Source: an uncultured Bacilli bacterium (GTDB lineage Bacteria; Bacillota_I; Bacilli_A; RF39; UBA660). From it: a DNA stretch of 64,000 bases. The notes below the pieces were generated by a model. That model was given only the letters and a program-made list of their open reading frames with translations, ran no database searches and had not been told where the DNA came from. The DNA is taken from contig CAJUTK010000002.1 in the NCBI GenBank assembly GCA_910589375.1, positions 310,001 to 374,000 of the forward strand. The letters are read 5' to 3'. The translations under genes were made by a program, and so were the position numbers. The first letter of the stretch is position 1. Each line of letters begins with the position of its first letter. Shown in pieces: positions 60,986 through 64,000 of the stretch.

Positions 60986-61849
60986 TTAAATAAGAATCAG
61001 AGCAATAAAACTTGCTAATACTCCATGCATTATTCTAGTAATAAAGTATGGAAAATAAGGTATTTTCCAATCTGATAGTATTCCATAAGTTTGAATATGG
61101 ACACTAAATCCACCAAAGGAAAGAAGAAATGCTTGTAAGCAATTAATTATTTTTGGTGAGAATGCTAAAGAATTGGTATAGGCAAGTCCTTGTGATAGTT
61201 CTAATAGAAAACGACTAATAGGAACATTAATAACAGCACTTACCATAAAGAAGAAAACAATAACACCTAATATAAATAGAGAGCTTTGGATTGCATTCCT
61301 GATAGAATCTGAGAATATCTCAAAAAAAGCTCTCTCTTTTTTCTTTGAAGCTACCTTATTATGACTGTTATAGTTAGTGAAAGGTCTTAGAACTAATCCA
61401 ATAATAACATTAGAGAAATAATGCGCAAATAAAACAGCTCTTGGATGGGATGGAACCATAGAAAATATAAAGATGGGATTTGAAAAGTGGGAGAATAATA
61501 AAGTGTGAAAAGCTTCTTCTTTACTAATTAAGTTTTCTTCATATAAATTTTTCGCGTTAGTGGCACTATTAGGAAAACCTGAAATGATGCTCATAAAAAA
61601 TAGGTAGCTTGCACTTTCTGAAATATGAAATAATTTTTTAAAAATAGGACCTAAGTACTTTTTTACGACATCAAAAAAGCCATAGTGAATAAAAAATGGA
61701 GATAATACCATAAAGGGAAACAAACTTGGAAATATATTATTTTGAAAAAGAAGAATGGCTTTTCTAATTTCAGAAGTTACGTTTGCTTGACATAATAAAA
61801 CTCCCATAATAGCAAGCATTAATATAAGATTATAGATTTTTTCTTTCAT
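60986..61849 (-). CDS. YlbJ-like nucleoside-recognition (Gate) membrane protein
   Basis: A 287-residue membrane protein with about seven hydrophobic segments. IFPSLFPFMVLSPFFI (residues 38-53), SGFPNSATNAKNLYEENLI and the helix SLFILGVIVFFFMVSAVI fit the YlbJ/Gate family; YlbJ is needed for sporulation in Bacillus, but the transported compound is unclear. The minus-strand start lacks a strong ribosome site. Convergent with the pilin-like gene. Confidence 0.75.
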   Translation of the reverse strand: MKEKIYNLILMLAIMGVLLCQANVTSEIRKAILLFQNNIFPSLFPFMVLSPFFIHYGFFDVVKKYLGPIFKKLFHISESASYLFFMSIISGFPNSATNAKNLYEENLISKEEAFHTLLFSHFSNPIFIFSMVPSHPRAVLFAHYFSNVIIGLVLRPFTNYNSHNKVASKKKERAFFEIFSDSIRNAIQSSLFILGVIVFFFMVSAVINVPISRFLLELSQGLAYTNSLAFSPKIINCLQAFLLSFGGFSVHIQTYGILSDWKIPYFPYFITRIMHGVLASFIALILI

Positions 61850-61952
61850 AGTAAATTTTATTTGTTGAGTGAAAAATCTTGACTAATTTTTAAAAAAATT
61901 ATATGCTTTTTATAGTAGTGAGAGAATAATTATAAAAATAATAAAAAATAAT

Positions 61953-61981
61953 TTGACAAAAGTAAAAAAAAATGTTAGTAT
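61953..61981 (+). promoter_or_regulatory. Promoter of the repeat surface protein
   Basis: TTGACA (61953-61958), 17-bp spacer, TAGTAT (61976-61981) preceded by TGT. The -10 could alternatively be TATAAT (61979-61984) with a 20-bp spacer. Confidence 0.55.
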
Positions 61982-62014
61982 AATCCACGACTTATTTGAG
62001 AAGGGGGAATATCC

Positions 62015-63592
62015 ATGAATATGAATTTAGGACTTACTGATACATTAAATAGAGTATTAGGGTCAAAAGGAATTGCAAAAAAAGGATTTGTTTTATTAAA
62101 TACTACTAAGAAGAAAATTGTAGCTGCAAGTTTAGCATTTACATTAGCTGTAGGTGGAGGAACAGTTGCTTATAATCATTTTAATGGTGGATCTGCTGCT
62201 GACGTACCAGCACCACAGAATCCAGTGGTTACAAATGATTCAGAGACTCCAACAGATACTCCTGTTGCAACGGATCAATTTGGAATTTTAGCTGATGGTT
62301 TAGAAATTGATGGCTTAGGCATGAAAAATGATATGTTAACAATTGAAGAACAAGCTAAGAAAATAGCAGAGGAAATGGGTGCAACTTATGATGGACCTTC
62401 ATATGATGTAACTGATAAAGATGGTAATCCACAAAGTTGGGTTAGTGAGGACGATTATAATAAAGCAGTTGATGCTGGTTTACAAGATGCTCCTGTTGGT
62501 ACTGAAGTTACTACTTATGATCAAGACGTATTTGTTGCTGATGATGGTACTCCATTTGAAACAGAAGCTGATAAAGATGCATGGAATGCTTATTTAAAAC
62601 AACAAAATGACGGTAAAACTGGTACAGTTATAGAAACTGAAGGTAATGTTTATGTAGCTGAAGATGGTACTGTATGGGCTTCAAAAGAAGATGCAGATGC
62701 CTATAACAATTCACAAAATGGTACAGTAACTACTGTTACTGATGGAGATGTAGTAGAAGCTGGTGAAGGATATAGAGATCCAGAAGGTAATTATTGGACT
62801 AGCGAAGCAGAATATCAAGCTTATATTTCAGGTGTTAACAATATTAATGGCGGAAATAGTGTAGTTGGCGGAAGCGATGTAACTTATGAAGATGATAACT
62901 TATATCGTGCACCAGACGGATCAGTATGGGCAAGCGAAGCAGAATACCAAGCATATATTTCAAATATCAACAATGTAGTTGGTGGAGATAATGTAGTTGG
63001 TGGAAATGATGTAACTTATGATGATAATTTCTACCATGCACCAGATGGATCAGTATGGGCAAGTGAAGCAGAGTATCAGGACTATATAAAGAGTCAAAGT
63101 TCTATGTCAGGTACTTTTGTACAAAATACTTCAACAGGAACACAAACCCAAGAACCACCAATAGAAGCAACAGATGATTTCTATCACGCACCAGATGGAT
63201 CAGTATGGGCAAGTGAAGAAGAATACCAAGCATTTGTAAATAGTCAACAATCTGAATCTGCAACTTATACTCAAACTTCTGCTGCAGAAACACCAGCACA
63301 AGAGCCACCAATAGAAGCAACAGATGATTTCTATTATGCACCAGATGGATCAGTATGGGCAAGCGAAGCAGATTATCAAGCTTTTGCAAATAGTGCTGTA
63401 GAAGAATCTCAAGAAGTAGTGGAGAGTTCTGAAGAAGAAAAGAAAAATGATATTGTTTTAGATGAATATGGCGGATACATTGATCCAGAAACTGGTTTCT
63501 ATTGTGTAGATGGCGAATATTATGCTACGAAAGCAGATTATATTGCTTATAGACAAATGGAAAATGGTAATGATAACGAAAAAACAATGTAA
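62015..63592 (+). CDS. Repeat-rich membrane-anchored surface protein
   Basis: A 525-residue protein: a short cytosolic N-terminus, one membrane helix (about residues 34-52), a Pro/Thr linker and then repeats. Six clear copies of about 20 residues (consensus APDGSVWASEAEYQAY) start near residues 211, 251, 295, 338, 388 and 438. Weaker copies lie before them (about 127-185), and a variant at about 486 contains one Cys (GFYCVDGEYY). Copies are spaced 40-50 residues by Gly/Asn/Thr-rich linkers. The same repeat forms the small protein at 15641. No LPXTG. Tyr/Trp-rich repeats suggest binding of glycans or other proteins, unproven. Confidence 0.8.
   Translation: MNMNLGLTDTLNRVLGSKGIAKKGFVLLNTTKKKIVAASLAFTLAVGGGTVAYNHFNGGSAADVPAPQNPVVTNDSETPTDTPVATDQFGILADGLEIDGLGMKNDMLTIEEQAKKIAEEMGATYDGPSYDVTDKDGNPQSWVSEDDYNKAVDAGLQDAPVGTEVTTYDQDVFVADDGTPFETEADKDAWNAYLKQQNDGKTGTVIETEGNVYVAEDGTVWASKEDADAYNNSQNGTVTTVTDGDVVEAGEGYRDPEGNYWTSEAEYQAYISGVNNINGGNSVVGGSDVTYEDDNLYRAPDGSVWASEAEYQAYISNINNVVGGDNVVGGNDVTYDDNFYHAPDGSVWASEAEYQDYIKSQSSMSGTFVQNTSTGTQTQEPPIEATDDFYHAPDGSVWASEEEYQAFVNSQQSESATYTQTSAAETPAQEPPIEATDDFYYAPDGSVWASEADYQAFANSAVEESQEVVESSEEEKKNDIVLDEYGGYIDPETGFYCVDGEYYATKADYIAYRQMENGNDNEKTM
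62641..63387 (+). repeat. Coding direct repeats (PDG-VWAS-YxAY unit)
   Basis: Six in-frame repeats of about 57 bp with 123-150 bp period. The last four are nearly identical at the DNA level (GCACCAGATGGATCAGTATG core), a substrate for slippage, recombination or assembly collapse. Confidence 0.85.
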
Positions 63593-63613
63593 TAAAAGTA
63601 AGAAAAAAGGGGT

Positions 63614-63642
63614 AAAGATTGAGAATTTCTCAATCTTTTTTT
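63614..63642 (+). terminator. Terminator after the surface protein gene
   Basis: AAAGATTGAGA / TCTCAATCTTT, ATT loop, T-tail. Confidence 0.85.
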
Positions 63643-63716
63643 ATTTTTTTAAAATTTTGTTGTTACTAAGTTTAAAATGTGATATGATAAATATAGAAAA
63701 AATAGGAGGGTAGTTT

Positions 63717-64000
63717 ATGAATCAATTGAAATATGCTAATTTTCGTTTGTTACTGGATTCTAAAGCTAACAGTGTTGGGGTTTCAAAAACAGATTGTGTG
63801 AGACATGTGCTTTCAGGTATGTATAAACTGACTCTACTTAGTAAAGAAGGTTTTGTAGGTCTAAAAAAGTTGCAAGAAAGACAAGCACAAGATTTAGAAA
63901 TTGATACTCGTAAAGCTGTGAATAAAGCACTTCAAGATAATCCTATTGTTAATCCGAGGGATGAAGAATATATACAAGAAGTGAGATCTTTTGTTAGAGG
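63717..64000 (+). CDS. Unknown protein, 3' end cut by window edge
   Basis: The first 94 codons of a gene starting after AGGAGGGTAGTTT, with an extended -10 TGATATGAT about 35 nt upstream. The visible part is polar and helical (MNQLKYANFRLLL, SGMYKLTLLSKEGFVGLKKL), with no signal peptide. No family recognised, and the rest lies outside the window. Confidence 0.75.
   Translation, partial: MNQLKYANFRLLLDSKANSVGVSKTDCVRHVLSGMYKLTLLSKEGFVGLKKLQERQAQDLEIDTRKAVNKALQDNPIVNPRDEEYIQEVRSFVR

Noticed and set aside
62641..63387. Regularly spaced direct repeats that could suggest a CRISPR array
   Set aside because: The repeats are in frame within a long ORF, encode a protein motif, and the spacers are low-complexity coding sequence. 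No cas genes are nearby.
1..64000. Mycoplasma genetic code (TGA as Trp)
   Set aside because: TGA ends genes such as the Spx-like gene (3132) and the thioredoxin-like gene (22132), and Trp codons are TGG, so the standard code applies.
1..64000. Insertion sequences, prophage, or integrated elements
   Set aside because: No transposase, integrase, phage structural gene or flanking inverted/target-site repeats were seen. Composition appears uniform by eye.

Overview
The window is AT-rich bacterial DNA (about one third GC by eye) from a low-GC Gram-positive lineage. TAA, TAG and TGA all act as stops, so the code is the standard bacterial one and not the mycoplasma code. Gene content (T-box leader, SUF genes, dnaG-rpoD-trmK, comEA-comEC, SpoIIP, YlbJ-like and YjcZ-like proteins) points to the Bacillota/Bacilli-Mycoplasmatota side, probably an uncultured gut lineage of RF39 or Erysipelotrichia type; that placement is inference. 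Genes are tightly packed and mostly on the + strand. They have strong Shine-Dalgarno sites, many extended -10 promoters (TGnTATAAT) and intrinsic terminators at almost every operon end.

Layout. 0-8 kb: a cut peptide deformylase gene, a YjcZ-like miniprotein, a rodA operon, rpsO, pnp, and single-gene units for a zinc-ribbon membrane protein and a transglutaminase-like protein. 8-19 kb: HIT hydrolase, sufC-sufD-sufS, mutL, a lipoprotein, proS-frr, a 61-residue two-repeat protein, another transglutaminase-like gene followed by a frameshifted relative, and an AI-2E-type permease. 19-24 kb: P-loop kinase, a shortened alanyl-tRNA synthetase, thioredoxin-like protein, queH, a lipoprotein and an inosine/xanthosine triphosphatase. 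24-32 kb: a candidate structured RNA and an OmpR-type two-component system sharing a promoter box, a pilin, TcdA-like E1 enzyme, HAD phosphatase, SpoIIP and membrane or WG-repeat proteins. 32-45 kb: nusB-xseA-xseB, an asparagine T-box leader ahead of two tRNA-Asn genes, gatCAB-asnS-aspS, a ParB-like/GNAT pair and a nucleosidase-like gene. 45-64 kb: glmS, comEA-comEC, dnaG-rpoD-trmK, a type IV pilus/competence block (pilC, prepilin peptidase, pilB, two pilin-like genes), a YlbJ-like protein and a repeat-rich surface protein.

How the genes work together. Core translation and RNA functions dominate: ribosomal protein, PNPase, NusB, ribosome recycling factor, ProRS, AlaRS, AsnRS, AspRS, GatCAB, QueH, TcdA, TrmK. 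The pilus genes (prepilin peptidase, ATPase, platform protein, three pilin-like proteins) plus ComEA/ComEC form a plausible DNA-uptake or adhesion machine. One pilin-like protein carries InlB-type repeats, suggesting an adhesive tip.

Most worth following: (i) a T-box leader reading Asn placed directly before tandem tRNA-Asn genes that have an unusual T-loop and their own terminator; (ii) a roughly 133-nt structured RNA whose promoter carries 11-bp repeats like those at the neighbouring response-regulator promoter; (iii) a PDG-VWAS-YxAY repeat shared by a tiny cytosolic protein and a large surface protein; (iv) a family of transglutaminase-like paralogues with decaying catalytic residues; (v) the pilin-InlB chimera.
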